Shown here piece by piece: positions 7,875 through 16,216 of a DNA stretch of 37,954 nucleotides. The position numbers and the translations under genes are program-made. How positions within the stretch are numbered: position 1 is the first letter of the stretch; every line of letters starts with the position of its first letter. Below the pieces are notes generated by a model that was given only the letters and a program-made list of their open reading frames with translations, did no database searches and had not been told where the DNA came from. The DNA is from JADJVL01 sp039812765 (lineage in GTDB: Bacteria; Acidobacteriota; Holophagae; Holophagales; Holophagaceae), in assembly GCA_039812765.1 (NCBI GenBank), contig JBDIBF010000024.1, positions 1 through 37,954 on the forward strand, given 5' to 3'.

Positions 7875-8402
7875 ATGGCCGAACTGACCCACCTGGATTC
7901 CGAGGGGCGCCCCCGCATGGTGGACGTTTCGGGGAAGGCAACGACCCTCCGCCGCGCCGTGGCCGCGGGCTACCTGGAGGTGCCCGCCGCCATGGCCTGG
8001 GCCCTTGCCGACGGAGGCGAGGGGCTCGCCAAGGGCGACCCCTGGTCCGTGGCGCGGATCGGCGCCGTGAACGGCGCCAAGCGCGCCGCCGACATCATCC
8101 CACTGGCCCATCCGTTGTTGTTGGAGGCCGTCACCGTGGACCACGCCTGGGACGCCGAGCGCCACCGGGCCTGGCTCCGCGCGGAGGTGCGGATCACCGG
8201 ACGGACCGGCGTGGAGATGGAAGCCCTGGCCGCCGTCACGGGAGGCCTGCTCACCCTCTACGACATGCTCAAGGCCCTGGGCCACGGCATGACACTGGGA
8301 CCGGTACGCCTCCTGCTCAAGGAAGGAGGGCGACGGGGAACCGTCACCCTGCCCTGGGACGCCCTGCCTCCCGGCTTGGCGTCAAGCCCCACCGAGGGGT
8401 AG
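7875..8402 (+). CDS. moaC: cyclic pyranopterin monophosphate synthase MoaC
   Basis: Second enzyme of molybdenum cofactor synthesis. It converts the 3',8-cyclo-GTP made by MoaA to cyclic pyranopterin monophosphate, in the cytoplasm, as a hexamer. The 175-aa sequence has the family blocks MVDVSGK (15-21), GAKRAADIIPLAHPL with K69 and H79, and RTGVEMEALAAVTGG with E114 and E116, followed by LYDMLKAL with D130 and K133, the positions known as catalytic in the family. The C-terminus is slightly longer than usual (LPPGLASSPTEG). No other moa genes are in the window, so the pathway is split. It is the third gene of a tight plus-strand run behind the HAD phosphatase. Confidence 0.95.
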   Translation: MAELTHLDSEGRPRMVDVSGKATTLRRAVAAGYLEVPAAMAWALADGGEGLAKGDPWSVARIGAVNGAKRAADIIPLAHPLLLEAVTVDHAWDAERHRAWLRAEVRITGRTGVEMEALAAVTGGLLTLYDMLKALGHGMTLGPVRLLLKEGGRRGTVTLPWDALPPGLASSPTEG

Positions 8403-8418
8403 GTGGAAATAACTGTCA

Positions 8419-8447
8419 TTTACCCATCCGCACCCGCACGTTAGAAT
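8419..8447 (+). promoter_or_regulatory. candidate sigma-70 type promoter for the M23 peptidase gene
   Basis: TTTACC (8419-8424) and TAGAAT (8442-8447) are separated by 17 bases, with 4/6 and 5/6 matches to the consensus. They lie in the 126-bp gap after moaC, one of the less GC-rich spots of this part. The predicted RNA start is near 8454. The leader contains a six-pair hairpin, TCCTGG-CACG-CCAGGA, at 8492-8507, about ten bases before the GGAG of the next gene. Confidence 0.45.
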
Positions 8448-8528
8448 TGAGATTCCTTCGCGTTCAGAAGCTGTTCGCGTCCACCCCGTGGTCCTGGCAC
8501 GCCAGGATTTCCATCCCCCGGGAGCCCC

Positions 8529-9542
8529 ATGCGACACGCCGTCCTGACTCTGGTCATCGCCGCGCTTGGAAGCCAGGCCTTTGCCGCGAAGCCCCGGCAC
8601 CGACGGCACTCGAAGCCCCAGGCGCACCGCTCGGCGAAGGCGGTCGCCAAGGCCCTCAACCCGTCCGGGCAGGTCACGGTTCGCAAGGGGGACAGCGCCT
8701 CCTCCATCGCGCGAGCCCACGGCCTCAGCCTGGCCCAGCTGATGGACCTGAACCCGGGCGTCAACCTGGCACGGCTCTCCCTGGGACAGCGGCTGACCAT
8801 CGGATCCCCCGCGCCGGCCCTGGAGTCCCTGCCGGAGACCCCCGTGTTGGCGGCGATCCAGACTGGCAACCTGCTGCCCGAGACGCCGACCCAGGACATC
8901 CCCGGCACCCTCGGGCCCCAGTCCAGGCTCGACCAGGCCTTGAAGGCATCCCCCGCCTCGATCGCGGGCCTCACCCAGCCCGTCGTTCCCGAGACTCCCG
9001 AGGCTCCGGCCCCTCCCCCCTTCGAGCCCGCGGACCCCAACCACCTGGACCTCCTCTGGCCCGTGGAGACGCGCACCATCAGCTCCGCCTGGGGTCCTCG
9101 CATGCGGACCCGCGTGGTCCGGGTGAAGCAGGCCGCCGCGCGGAAGAGCAAGAAGCGCCGGGTCCGCTACCGGGGCCGGCACCGGGGCCTGGACCTGAAC
9201 GCCCCCCTCGGCACCGACGTCTACGCCGCCCAGGACGGGGTCGTCATCGCCATGGGCCGGCACCGGCAGTACGGCAACTACATCACCGTGGACCACGGGA
9301 ACGGCGTGATCACCCACTACGCCCATCACCGGGCCAATTTCGTCCAGGTGGGCGACATCGTCCGCCGGGGCCAGAAGATCGCCGAAGTGGGCCGCACGGG
9401 CAACGCCACGGGTCCGCACCTCCACTTCGAGCTCCGCCTGGGCGGCGAGCACCAGAATCCCCTGCCCTACCTGAATGACGTGGAGGAGATCCCCGCCGAG
9501 CTGGTGGCGCAGAACGCGCTTGTGGGCGAGAGCCGCAGATAG
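8529..9542 (+). CDS. LysM domain M23 family metallopeptidase
   Basis: Exported peptidoglycan endopeptidase or its regulator, 337 aa. A signal peptide spans residues 1-19 (MRHAVLTLVIAALGSQAFA). A basic stretch is followed by one LysM domain at about 48-92 (VRKGDSASSIARAHGLSLAQ onward), a Pro-rich linker (95-170), and a C-terminal LytM/M23 domain from about 185. The zinc ligands H218 and D222 (HRGLD) and the pair H297/H299 (GPHLHFE) are all present, so the domain may be active rather than an EnvC/NlpD-type activator. An Arg/Lys-rich insertion (191-216) precedes the first ligand. Start ATG 8529 has GGAG seven bases upstream. It has its own likely promoter and is followed 130 bp later by a lipoprotein gene. 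Confidence 0.92.
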   Translation: MRHAVLTLVIAALGSQAFAAKPRHRRHSKPQAHRSAKAVAKALNPSGQVTVRKGDSASSIARAHGLSLAQLMDLNPGVNLARLSLGQRLTIGSPAPALESLPETPVLAAIQTGNLLPETPTQDIPGTLGPQSRLDQALKASPASIAGLTQPVVPETPEAPAPPPFEPADPNHLDLLWPVETRTISSAWGPRMRTRVVRVKQAAARKSKKRRVRYRGRHRGLDLNAPLGTDVYAAQDGVVIAMGRHRQYGNYITVDHGNGVITHYAHHRANFVQVGDIVRRGQKIAEVGRTGNATGPHLHFELRLGGEHQNPLPYLNDVEEIPAELVAQNALVGESRR

Positions 9543-9672
9543 CCGCGCCGGCTGCCCGGGACCCTCGAACCAATCTACGCTCCGACGCACCGGAGGCAGG
9601 GCGCCCGCAATGCCGCGGGACGCCGCCCGGGCCCCGTGGTAGCCTGGATTTTCTTGTGTTTCCGAGGTTTGC

Positions 9673-11526
9673 ATGGCGTGGTTCCTCCCTTTGAATCGGC
9701 CCGTGAGGGTCCTCGTCGCCGCCCTCGGCCTCGCCGTGCTGGCCGGCTGCTCCGGCAAGAAGTCCGACAGTTCGGGGAGCGGCTCCACCGCAGGCACGAT
9801 CACGGTCACGGCCAAGGTGACCTACACGCGCATCCCCCTCGTGACCGACGCCGCGGGCGTGCCCACCGGACTGGAGACCAACGCGGCGAACTTCAAGACC
9901 CTCCCGGCCCGGGGGGTCCAGATCGTCCTGTGGGAAGGGAAGGACGAGACGGCACCCGACGGGACGAAGTCGAGGGTCTGGATCAACGTACAGTCCAGCG
10001 CCGCCAGCAGCGATGGCACCGCGACCTTCAAGGATGTTTCGAAGGATGCTGACCATTTCATCGAGGTGGCGAGTTCAATTCCCATCGTCGGCAGCGCCAT
10101 CCGTGTCATCGGGGACCCGGCCGGGATCAACAGCGGCCTCTCAATCAACGACCGGGTCATCTACTCCCTCCGGAAAGGCCTGGACGGCAGCGCACCCGCC
10201 GGGAATCCCACGCCCGGGACGAAGGCCTCCTCGGACGCCACGGTCACCTTCGACGTCGGATTGAACGACAAGTGGTGGCTCAGCGTTCCCTCCTACACCC
10301 AGCTGGCCAACGCCACCCTGGAACCTACCGGGACCGGAAGTCGCGTGCTCGCCATCCTCGACACGGCCTTCGGATACAGCGTCAGCGGCCTGGGCACCCC
10401 GAGTCCCGGGGAGGCTCTCGACCTGCACTATCGCCGAGGCGTCTCGGAGCCCCGGGGTTCCTTCGTCGAATACGACCGCAGCCGCTACCCCCTTGCGCTG
10501 ACCGTCGACCCGCAGAACGGCGCGTCCATCCATTACTTCGGTTCCATCAAGGGCGGCGCAAACGACGACGACGCCTTCGACGAGGGCGTCCTGCTCCCGA
10601 TCTTCGCCAGGAACGGCCTTTGGACCGGACAGGCCTACAACATCTACCCGACAGGGAAGGTCCTGCCCGACATGCAGCCGGACCAGGCCCTCCTGGAGAC
10701 GATGCCCTATCTGATGGCGGCCTCGTACCTCAAGTCCCCCTACCTCGCCGACACCACCGCGGCCTCGAGCGTGAACATGGACGTGCGCGCCCTCGGGTCC
10801 ATTGTCAATGGCCCCACTTCGGGGCCTGCCCTGGCCGGGCTCGCGTGGGAGATCGTGCTCAAAGCCAACAGCCTGCCCAGCCCGGGCACCGCGACGGACT
10901 GGGCGAAGATCAATCCGGTCGCGGCCCAGCGCTTCTTCGGGATAACCTCACCGAGCGACCAGACGGACCGTCCCAACGTCTTCCTCCAGCTCGCCCGGCT
11001 CAAGGAGGCCAAGTCCAGTTCGGAGGCCGTGGACCTTGCCGCGATCTTCCCGGACACGGTGATCACCCCCCTGGCGGCCTCCTTCAACATCCCCTGGCCC
11101 CGGCCGACCAGCGGCCCCGGTGCGCCCGTGGTGGTGACCTGGGGGGCGGATCCGAACAGCCTCGCCGGCGCCCTCACGGGTTTGAGCTTCAGCATGGCGA
11201 AGGCCACCCGTGTGGATGGGACCTACCCCAACACCAGCGCCGCCGAGGCCTTTTACAGCCGCTTCACGCTGAGCAAGGACACGGCCTACCAGCTCCGGCT
11301 GAGCTCCCTCTCCGCCCCGCTACCCTCCGGGGCGCGGCTCGAGGTCAAGATCCCGGGCTACGTCACCCCCTTCGCCTTCACCAGCGCGAGCGACCCGGGC
11401 TACCGCGTGGTGCTGCGGGGCAACAAGGACACGCCGCTGGTCTACCTCGTCTACACCCGGCTGATCAGCCCCGACGCCCAGGCCCCGGACTTCACCGCCA
11501 CGATCGCCCTCGACGTGCAGCCCTAG
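9673..11526 (+). CDS. hypothetical lipoprotein, 617 aa
   Basis: Large envelope lipoprotein of unknown function. The N-terminus is a lipoprotein signal (MAWFLPLNRPVRVLVAALGL) with lipobox LAGC and lipidated Cys at residue 26, then a Ser/Gly linker (SGKKSDSSGSGSTAG). The mature part is Thr/Ser/Pro-rich, mostly predicted beta structure, with no Cys-pair, HExxH or CxxCH motif that I can see. An acidic patch GGANDDDAFDEG (about residues 296-307) could bind a metal. The first domain (about 38-140) resembles an extracellular beta-sandwich of the carboxypeptidase-regulatory type in its strand pattern (TITVTAKVTYTRIPL; TATFKDV), but this is weak. It lies between the M23 peptidase and the nucleoside phosphorylase, 9 bp from the latter, so co-transcription is likely. 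Confidence 0.8.
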   Translation: MAWFLPLNRPVRVLVAALGLAVLAGCSGKKSDSSGSGSTAGTITVTAKVTYTRIPLVTDAAGVPTGLETNAANFKTLPARGVQIVLWEGKDETAPDGTKSRVWINVQSSAASSDGTATFKDVSKDADHFIEVASSIPIVGSAIRVIGDPAGINSGLSINDRVIYSLRKGLDGSAPAGNPTPGTKASSDATVTFDVGLNDKWWLSVPSYTQLANATLEPTGTGSRVLAILDTAFGYSVSGLGTPSPGEALDLHYRRGVSEPRGSFVEYDRSRYPLALTVDPQNGASIHYFGSIKGGANDDDAFDEGVLLPIFARNGLWTGQAYNIYPTGKVLPDMQPDQALLETMPYLMAASYLKSPYLADTTAASSVNMDVRALGSIVNGPTSGPALAGLAWEIVLKANSLPSPGTATDWAKINPVAAQRFFGITSPSDQTDRPNVFLQLARLKEAKSSSEAVDLAAIFPDTVITPLAASFNIPWPRPTSGPGAPVVVTWGADPNSLAGALTGLSFSMAKATRVDGTYPNTSAAEAFYSRFTLSKDTAYQLRLSSLSAPLPSGARLEVKIPGYVTPFAFTSASDPGYRVVLRGNKDTPLVYLVYTRLISPDAQAPDFTATIALDVQP

Positions 11527-11535
11527 GGAGCGCCC

Positions 11536-12351
11536 ATGGACCTCGACGCCGCCCTCTCCGCCCTCAAAGCGCGGGCCCCCTTCGCTCCGGAGCTGGCCAT
11601 CGTCCTGGGTTCCGGCCTGGGCGCCCTCGCCGATAGCCCGGAGGCCAAGGCCGGCGTGGCGGTGCCCTTCACCGAGCTCCCCGGCTTCCCGGCCCAGAGC
11701 GTCGAGGGGCACGCGGGGAAGCTGGTCTTCGCCGAAATGGAAGGCCGGAAGGTCGTGCTCCAGGCGGGCCGCTTCCACTTCTACGAGGGGCATCCGATGG
11801 CGGTGGTGACGGCGCCCATGCGCCTCCACCGGCGGCTGGGCGCGAAGGCCGTGCTGCTCACCAACGCCGCCGGCGCCATCAACTGGAAGTTCAAGGTGGG
11901 CGAGCTGATGGTCCTCTCGGACCACATCAACGCCATGGGGACGAACCCCTGCATCGGCCCGAACCTCCCGCCGGGCCCCCGCTTCCACGACATGACCGCC
12001 GCCTACGACCCCGCCCTCCGGGCGCAGATCCACGCCGCGGCCCTGGCCACGGGCCAGCGGCTGCAGGAGGGGGTCTATGTCGCGGTCACCGGGCCCTGCT
12101 ACGAGACCCCCGCCGAGATCCGGGCCTTCCGCGGGCTCGGGGCCGACGCCGTGGGCATGAGCACCGTGCCCGAGGCCATCGTGGCCCGTCACGAGGGACT
12201 GAAGGTCGCCGGCATCTCCTGTCTGTGCAACATGGGCGCCGGGATGCTGCCCCAGCCCTTGAGCCACGCCGAGGTCCTCGAAGCAGGGGCCGCCGCCGCG
12301 AAGGACTTCGAGGCCCTGGTGCGCCGCTTCCTGCGGGACCTGAAGGCCTGA
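11536..12351 (+). CDS. purine-nucleoside phosphorylase (trimeric PNP-I family)
   Basis: Cytoplasmic purine salvage enzyme that cleaves (deoxy)inosine or guanosine with phosphate to the free base and ribose-1-phosphate. The 271 aa show the low-molecular-mass PNP family motifs: phosphate-binding GSGLGALAD (25-33), GRFHFYEGH (78-86), the signature LLTNAAGAIN (107-116), GPCYETPAEIR with E190, GMSTVPEAIVARH (207-219), and N232 near the base-binding site. Length is typical. The start ATG 11536 lies nine bases after the lipoprotein stop, with a GGGAG before it. A DUF456 gene follows after seven bases, so it sits in a short plus-strand run. Exact base preference is not predictable. Confidence 0.94.
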   Translation: MDLDAALSALKARAPFAPELAIVLGSGLGALADSPEAKAGVAVPFTELPGFPAQSVEGHAGKLVFAEMEGRKVVLQAGRFHFYEGHPMAVVTAPMRLHRRLGAKAVLLTNAAGAINWKFKVGELMVLSDHINAMGTNPCIGPNLPPGPRFHDMTAAYDPALRAQIHAAALATGQRLQEGVYVAVTGPCYETPAEIRAFRGLGADAVGMSTVPEAIVARHEGLKVAGISCLCNMGAGMLPQPLSHAEVLEAGAAAAKDFEALVRRFLRDLKA

Positions 12352-12358
12352 GGGCCCC

Positions 12359-12847
12359 GTGGCCTGGACCGCCTGGCTCGGCTGGATCCTCGGCGCCCTG
12401 CTCCTGCTGATCGGCTTCCTGGGAGCCTGGCTTCCGGTGCTGCCGGGCCTTCCCGTCATGGTCCTCGGCGCCCTGGCGATCAAGCTCCTGGTGCCCGGGG
12501 TCCTGTCCTGGTGGACCATCGTCGTGTTCGCCCTCACGGCCCTGGTGGCGCTGGGCCTGGACGCCCTCGCCACCGCGCTGACCAGCCGCATGGCGGGCGC
12601 GGGCCGGGCAGGCATCGCCGGCGCCCTGGCGGGCGGTTTCGTCGGCCTCTTCTTCGGCCTGCCGGGCATCCTCCTCGGGCCCTTCCTCGGCGCCAGCCTG
12701 GCCGAGCTGGCCACGCGCCGGCCCTGGAAGGAGGCGCTGAAGGCCGGGGCCGGCGCGGCCCTGGGCTTCCTGGTGGGCGCGGTGGGCAAGGGCCTCCTCG
12801 GCGCCTTCCTGCTCGTCTGGTTCGTGGTGGACGCCTTCCTGCTCTAG
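12359..12847 (+). CDS. DUF456 domain-containing membrane protein
   Basis: Inner-membrane protein of 162 aa with GTG start at 12359. It is built almost wholly of hydrophobic Gly-rich helices: about 5-42 (two helices with LPVLPGLPVMVLGALA), 47-70, 82-112, and a last segment ending FVVDAFLL. The pattern GLPGILLGPFLGASLAELATRR is the hallmark of DUF456 proteins, which have glycine-zipper-like helices and no known function. It follows the nucleoside phosphorylase by seven bases. Its TAG stop (12845-12847) directly abuts the stop codon of the convergent DUF3810 gene. Confidence 0.88.
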   Translation: MAWTAWLGWILGALLLLIGFLGAWLPVLPGLPVMVLGALAIKLLVPGVLSWWTIVVFALTALVALGLDALATALTSRMAGAGRAGIAGALAGGFVGLFFGLPGILLGPFLGASLAELATRRPWKEALKAGAGAALGFLVGAVGKGLLGAFLLVWFVVDAFLL

Positions 12848-13984
12848 CTAGCGGAGGACCTCGGGGAGGGCCCCGGTCGTCCGGAGCCGCCGCTCCACCA
12901 GCAGGAGGTCCACCACGCGGCCGTAGCTGCGGACGCCGTCGCGCTGGCCCTGGGCCCTGAGGTAGTGGTCGTAGGCCCGGCCCTGGACCTCGCTGAAGCG
13001 GGATCGGTTCCGCCGCAGCCAGGCCGCGTCCCGGCGATAGTCCTCGCGGACGGCGGGGTCCAGGGCCTCGACCACCGCCGCGGAGGCTCCGGGGTCGGCC
13101 AGCGCCAGCTTCCCGAGGCTCTCCGCCAGGGCGAACCGCAGCGCGGAATACCGGTAGCCGGGATCGGGATGGAGGCGCGCCGCCAAGTAGCCCACGAAGT
13201 TGGCCTCGTCCTCCCGGGCGATGCCGCGCTGGTGGGCCATCTCATGGCAGAGCGCGAAGGGCAGCGAGGCCGCGGGCGTCTCACGGTTCACCAGGGCCTC
13301 GTGGGTCCAGGGCACCACCATCCCGTGGGTGAGGGAGCGGGACATCAGCGCGCTGAGCAGGGCGAACTTGGGGGGCGCCGGCTCGAGGTCGGGGATGGCG
13401 GGGGCCAGGGCCCCGCCGAGCCGGCGGTAGCCCTCCGCCGCGCGGCTGCGCACCCGCGCCGGATCCCCATCGGGCGGACAGGCACGCCGGAGGCCGTTCA
13501 CCTGGGCGGCCAGCTCCGAACAGAGCGAACCGAGTTCGGCGGTCGAAGCGGGGGCGACGGGCCAGGCGAGGCGCGACGCGAGCGGCGGCCTGCGGTAGTT
13601 CAGGCCCCAGGCGGCCACGAAGGTCGCGTAGAGCAGGGAGAGCGTTGCGACCCCCCGGAGCGCCCAGGCGCGAAGGCGGCCAAGCCCTTCCCTCCTCCCG
13701 CGCGAGAACCCTTTCACGACGCGCGTCGCGGAGGCCAGGGCCCAGGCCACGAGGATCAAGAGCAGCAGTTCGCCGAGGGACCAGGGACACCATCCCGTGA
13801 GCGCCGCCAGGCCGCGGTCGAGGGCGGGGTAGAGGGGCCGGCCATAGAGCCGCTCGACAGTGTCCGGCCAGTCCGCCGAACCGTAGAAGACCAGGGCGGC
13901 GGCGGGGCCGCTGGCCAGCAGGGATCCGAGGAGGATCCGAAGGGGGAGGCCCGGCCTCCCGGAGCCAGGCCCGGCGTCCGCCAT
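12848..13984 (-). CDS. DUF3810 domain-containing protein (membrane HExxH protein)
   Basis: Membrane protein of 378 aa. Three hydrophobic segments lie at about residues 15-35, 66-86 and 108-128. A larger extracytoplasmic or cytoplasmic domain follows, with ALCHEMAHQRGI, i.e. an HExxH zinc-protease-like motif at H247-E248-H251, and a downstream acidic pair E258/E260 that could supply the third ligand. This layout matches DUF3810 proteins, which are thought to be membrane metallopeptidases but have no known substrate. It is the third gene of a minus-strand run behind the kinase/Usp gene (29-bp gap). Its stop abuts that of the convergent DUF456 gene. A link to kinase signalling is positional inference only. 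Confidence 0.88.
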   Translation of the reverse strand: MADAGPGSGRPGLPLRILLGSLLASGPAAALVFYGSADWPDTVERLYGRPLYPALDRGLAALTGWCPWSLGELLLLILVAWALASATRVVKGFSRGRREGLGRLRAWALRGVATLSLLYATFVAAWGLNYRRPPLASRLAWPVAPASTAELGSLCSELAAQVNGLRRACPPDGDPARVRSRAAEGYRRLGGALAPAIPDLEPAPPKFALLSALMSRSLTHGMVVPWTHEALVNRETPAASLPFALCHEMAHQRGIAREDEANFVGYLAARLHPDPGYRYSALRFALAESLGKLALADPGASAAVVEALDPAVREDYRRDAAWLRRNRSRFSEVQGRAYDHYLRAQGQRDGVRSYGRVVDLLLVERRLRTTGALPEVLR

Positions 13985-14013
13985 GCTTCACGCTAGCACC
14001 GGGACCCGCGGCT

Positions 14014-15474
14014 TCAGCCCACCGTCCAGCCGTCCCCGGTGCCCTCTTCTGCATCCTGGCGTTCCCCGCCGGCCCCAGGGCGCCGGGGGCGCACCACGGT
14101 CACCGTGCATGGGGCCTGGGCCGCCACTTCCGCACTCACGCTTCCGAGGAGCGTCCTGCGCAGGGACTTCGCCCGGGCCCCCAGCACGAGGTGGTCCACG
14201 TGGTTCGCCCGGGCATAGCGCAGGATCTCCGCGCCGGGCTGCGGGGACTCCAGCACGTGGAAGCTCACCCGGCCCTCCTCGAGGCGGAGGGGACCCGCCC
14301 AGTGCTGGAGCTCCACCAGGCGCTGCAGGGCCTTGCTGCGGCCCGCCTCGTCCAGGCTGGTGTCGAGGGTGAGGCGGCTCTGCTTCAGCACGTTGAGGCA
14401 GGCCACCCGGGCGCCGGGGAGCGTCCCCAGCAGCCGCGCCACGTGGTCCCGCAGGGCATCCCCGAGCAGGGGATCCGCCTCGGCGAGGTCGAGGGCCACC
14501 GCCACGATGGGCGCGTCGGAACCGATGCCGCCCGCCGCCGGCCGCGATCGGGCCAACGGAGCCTCGGCCTCGGCGAAGCGGCGGCGGAGCACCGTTGTCC
14601 AGGGGTCCCTGCGCATCCGTTCCGACCGCTGGGTGAGCCGCACCTGGTCGGGGTGGCGGAGCTCGAAGGCCAGCTGGGCCGCGGTCGGATAGCGCCACGC
14701 GGGCCGGACCTCCAGGCAGCGGAGGATGATCTCCTGGAGCCAGGGCGGGCAGTCGGGACGGAGCCGCCGAGGCGGCTCCGGATCCCGCCAGAGGCGCCGC
14801 TTCAGGCCCGACAACCGCTGGGGGTCTCCGAAGGGCCGCACCCCGGTGACGAAGAAATAGAGCAGCACCCCCAGGGCGAACTGGTCGCTGCGGGGGTCCC
14901 GCCGCTCGCCCAGGACCTGCTCCGGGGCCATGTAGGGGGCCGTGCCGTAGGGCAGCCGGAACTGCTCGCCCATCAGGTCCGGAAGCTCCTCGTGCCGCGA
15001 GAGCCCGTAGTCCACCATCAGGGCCTCTCCGGTCGGCCGGAAGAGGACGTTGGAGGGCTTCACGTCGAGGTGGACCACCCGCTGCCGGTGCAGGTCGTCC
15101 AGGGCCTCGGCGATCCTGGCCCCGAGGGCCGCGACCTCCAGGGGCGGCAGCGGCAGTTCGGGGAGCCGCGCCAGCAGGGAGGGGCCGGGAAGCCGCTCCA
15201 TCACGAGGTAGGGCTGCACGCTGAAGTCCCCGCAGGCCACGAAACGCGGCACGTGGGGACCCACGAGGCGCGGCAGGATCATCTGCTCCATCTCGAAGCT
15301 CACCAGGGCCGCAGGGTCGGCACCCTCCACCAAGGCGGGCACTTTCATCAGGAGGGGCCCGGGCGTCCCCGCCCGCTCCACCTCCCAGAGGCGGGCCATG
15401 CCCCCGGCGTGGACCAGCGCCTTCAGGGTGAAGCCGTCGAGGACCGCGCCCGGCGCGAGACGGAGGGCTCCCAT
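14014..15474 (-). CDS. bifunctional Ser/Thr protein kinase / universal stress protein
   Basis: Cytoplasmic fusion of a Hanks-type Ser/Thr kinase (residues about 10-275) and a UspA domain (about 322-470), 486 aa. Kinase motifs: glycine loop HAGGMARLWEV (22-32), ATP-anchoring K44, a Glu in the C helix (E61 or E63), catalytic H135-L-D137 with K139 and N142 (HLDVKPSN), metal-binding D155-Y-G (DYG for DFG), and APE at 183-185. All catalytic residues are there, so it should be active. There is no TM helix or PASTA domain. The Usp part ends with LGARAKSLRRTLLGSVS, close to the ATP-binding pattern G-x2-G-x9-G-[ST] but with Ala in place of the second Gly. It starts one base after the phosphoesterase stop (TGACATG), so the two are translationally coupled. 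Confidence 0.93.
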   Translation of the reverse strand: MGALRLAPGAVLDGFTLKALVHAGGMARLWEVERAGTPGPLLMKVPALVEGADPAALVSFEMEQMILPRLVGPHVPRFVACGDFSVQPYLVMERLPGPSLLARLPELPLPPLEVAALGARIAEALDDLHRQRVVHLDVKPSNVLFRPTGEALMVDYGLSRHEELPDLMGEQFRLPYGTAPYMAPEQVLGERRDPRSDQFALGVLLYFFVTGVRPFGDPQRLSGLKRRLWRDPEPPRRLRPDCPPWLQEIILRCLEVRPAWRYPTAAQLAFELRHPDQVRLTQRSERMRRDPWTTVLRRRFAEAEAPLARSRPAAGGIGSDAPIVAVALDLAEADPLLGDALRDHVARLLGTLPGARVACLNVLKQSRLTLDTSLDEAGRSKALQRLVELQHWAGPLRLEEGRVSFHVLESPQPGAEILRYARANHVDHLVLGARAKSLRRTLLGSVSAEVAAQAPCTVTVVRPRRPGAGGERQDAEEGTGDGWTVG

Positions 15475-15475
15475 G

Positions 15476-16216
15476 TCAGCGCCCCCGTTCCAGGCGGTCG
15501 GCCAGGGAGCGGGGCAGGCCCGCGGCCCTGATCTTGGCGGCCGCCGCGCCCACGTCGTAGGGCACCCGCAGGAAGGTCAGTTCGCCCAGGCCCAGGTCAT
15601 GCAGCGCGTAGCCTGCGGCCGGCTGGCCGTCCCGGGGCTGGCCCACCGAGCCCAGCACCGCGAGCCATCGCCGGTGGCGGAGGAGGGGGATCCGGGCGCC
15701 ATGCACCGGATTGAAGGCGATGGTCTGACCCGCGGCGGTGAGGCTGTAGAGCGCCGGGATGTGCACGTGGCCGCAGAAGACGGCCTGGGCGACGCAAGCC
15801 CTCAGGGCCCTTCCGGCGGTCTCCGGCCCGTCCAGGTAGGGCCAGCGGCGCCCGGGAGGCACACTGGCATGCACGTAGAGCCGGCCGTCCTCCTCGACCT
15901 GGAGGGGGAGGTTCGCGAGGAAGCGCCGGGCCTCCACTCCAAGCTGGCCCCGGGTCCAGGCCATCGCGGTCTCGGCGTCGGCGCCGAGGTCCTCCCGGGC
16001 GTCCCCCACGGCGCGGTCGTGGTTGCCCAGGATCGCCACCGACCCGGCGGCGACGAGGTCCATGACCTGGTCCACCACCCAGGCCGGATCCGCGCCGTAG
16101 CCGACACAGTCCCCCAGGATGACGGTGCGGTCGCAGCCGCGCGCGCGGGCATCCCGCAGGCAGGCCTCGAAGGCCTCCCGGTTCCCGTGGATGTCGGCCA
16201 GAAGGGCCAGGCGCAT
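15476..16216 (-). CDS. metallophosphoesterase family protein
   Basis: Calcineurin-like metallophosphoesterase of 246 aa. All dimetal motifs are present: DIH near the N-terminus (LLADIHGNREAF), GDCVGYG, GNHD, an isolated His (VHAS), GHVH, and the C-terminal signature LGSVGQPRDG. This architecture is shared by the YfcE/MJ0936-like and diadenosine-tetraphosphatase-related group, which act on phosphodiesters or phosphoproteins. The substrate is not readable. The start ATG 16216 gives MRLALLADIHGN, as in homologs; the open frame upstream has no family similarity. It is the first gene of a run with the kinase/Usp fusion (1-bp gap) and a DUF3810 gene, which suggests it may oppose the kinase or act on a nucleotide sensed by the Usp domain. 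That is inference. Confidence 0.92.
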   Translation of the reverse strand: MRLALLADIHGNREAFEACLRDARARGCDRTVILGDCVGYGADPAWVVDQVMDLVAAGSVAILGNHDRAVGDAREDLGADAETAMAWTRGQLGVEARRFLANLPLQVEEDGRLYVHASVPPGRRWPYLDGPETAGRALRACVAQAVFCGHVHIPALYSLTAAGQTIAFNPVHGARIPLLRHRRWLAVLGSVGQPRDGQPAAGYALHDLGLGELTFLRVPYDVGAAAAKIRAAGLPRSLADRLERGR

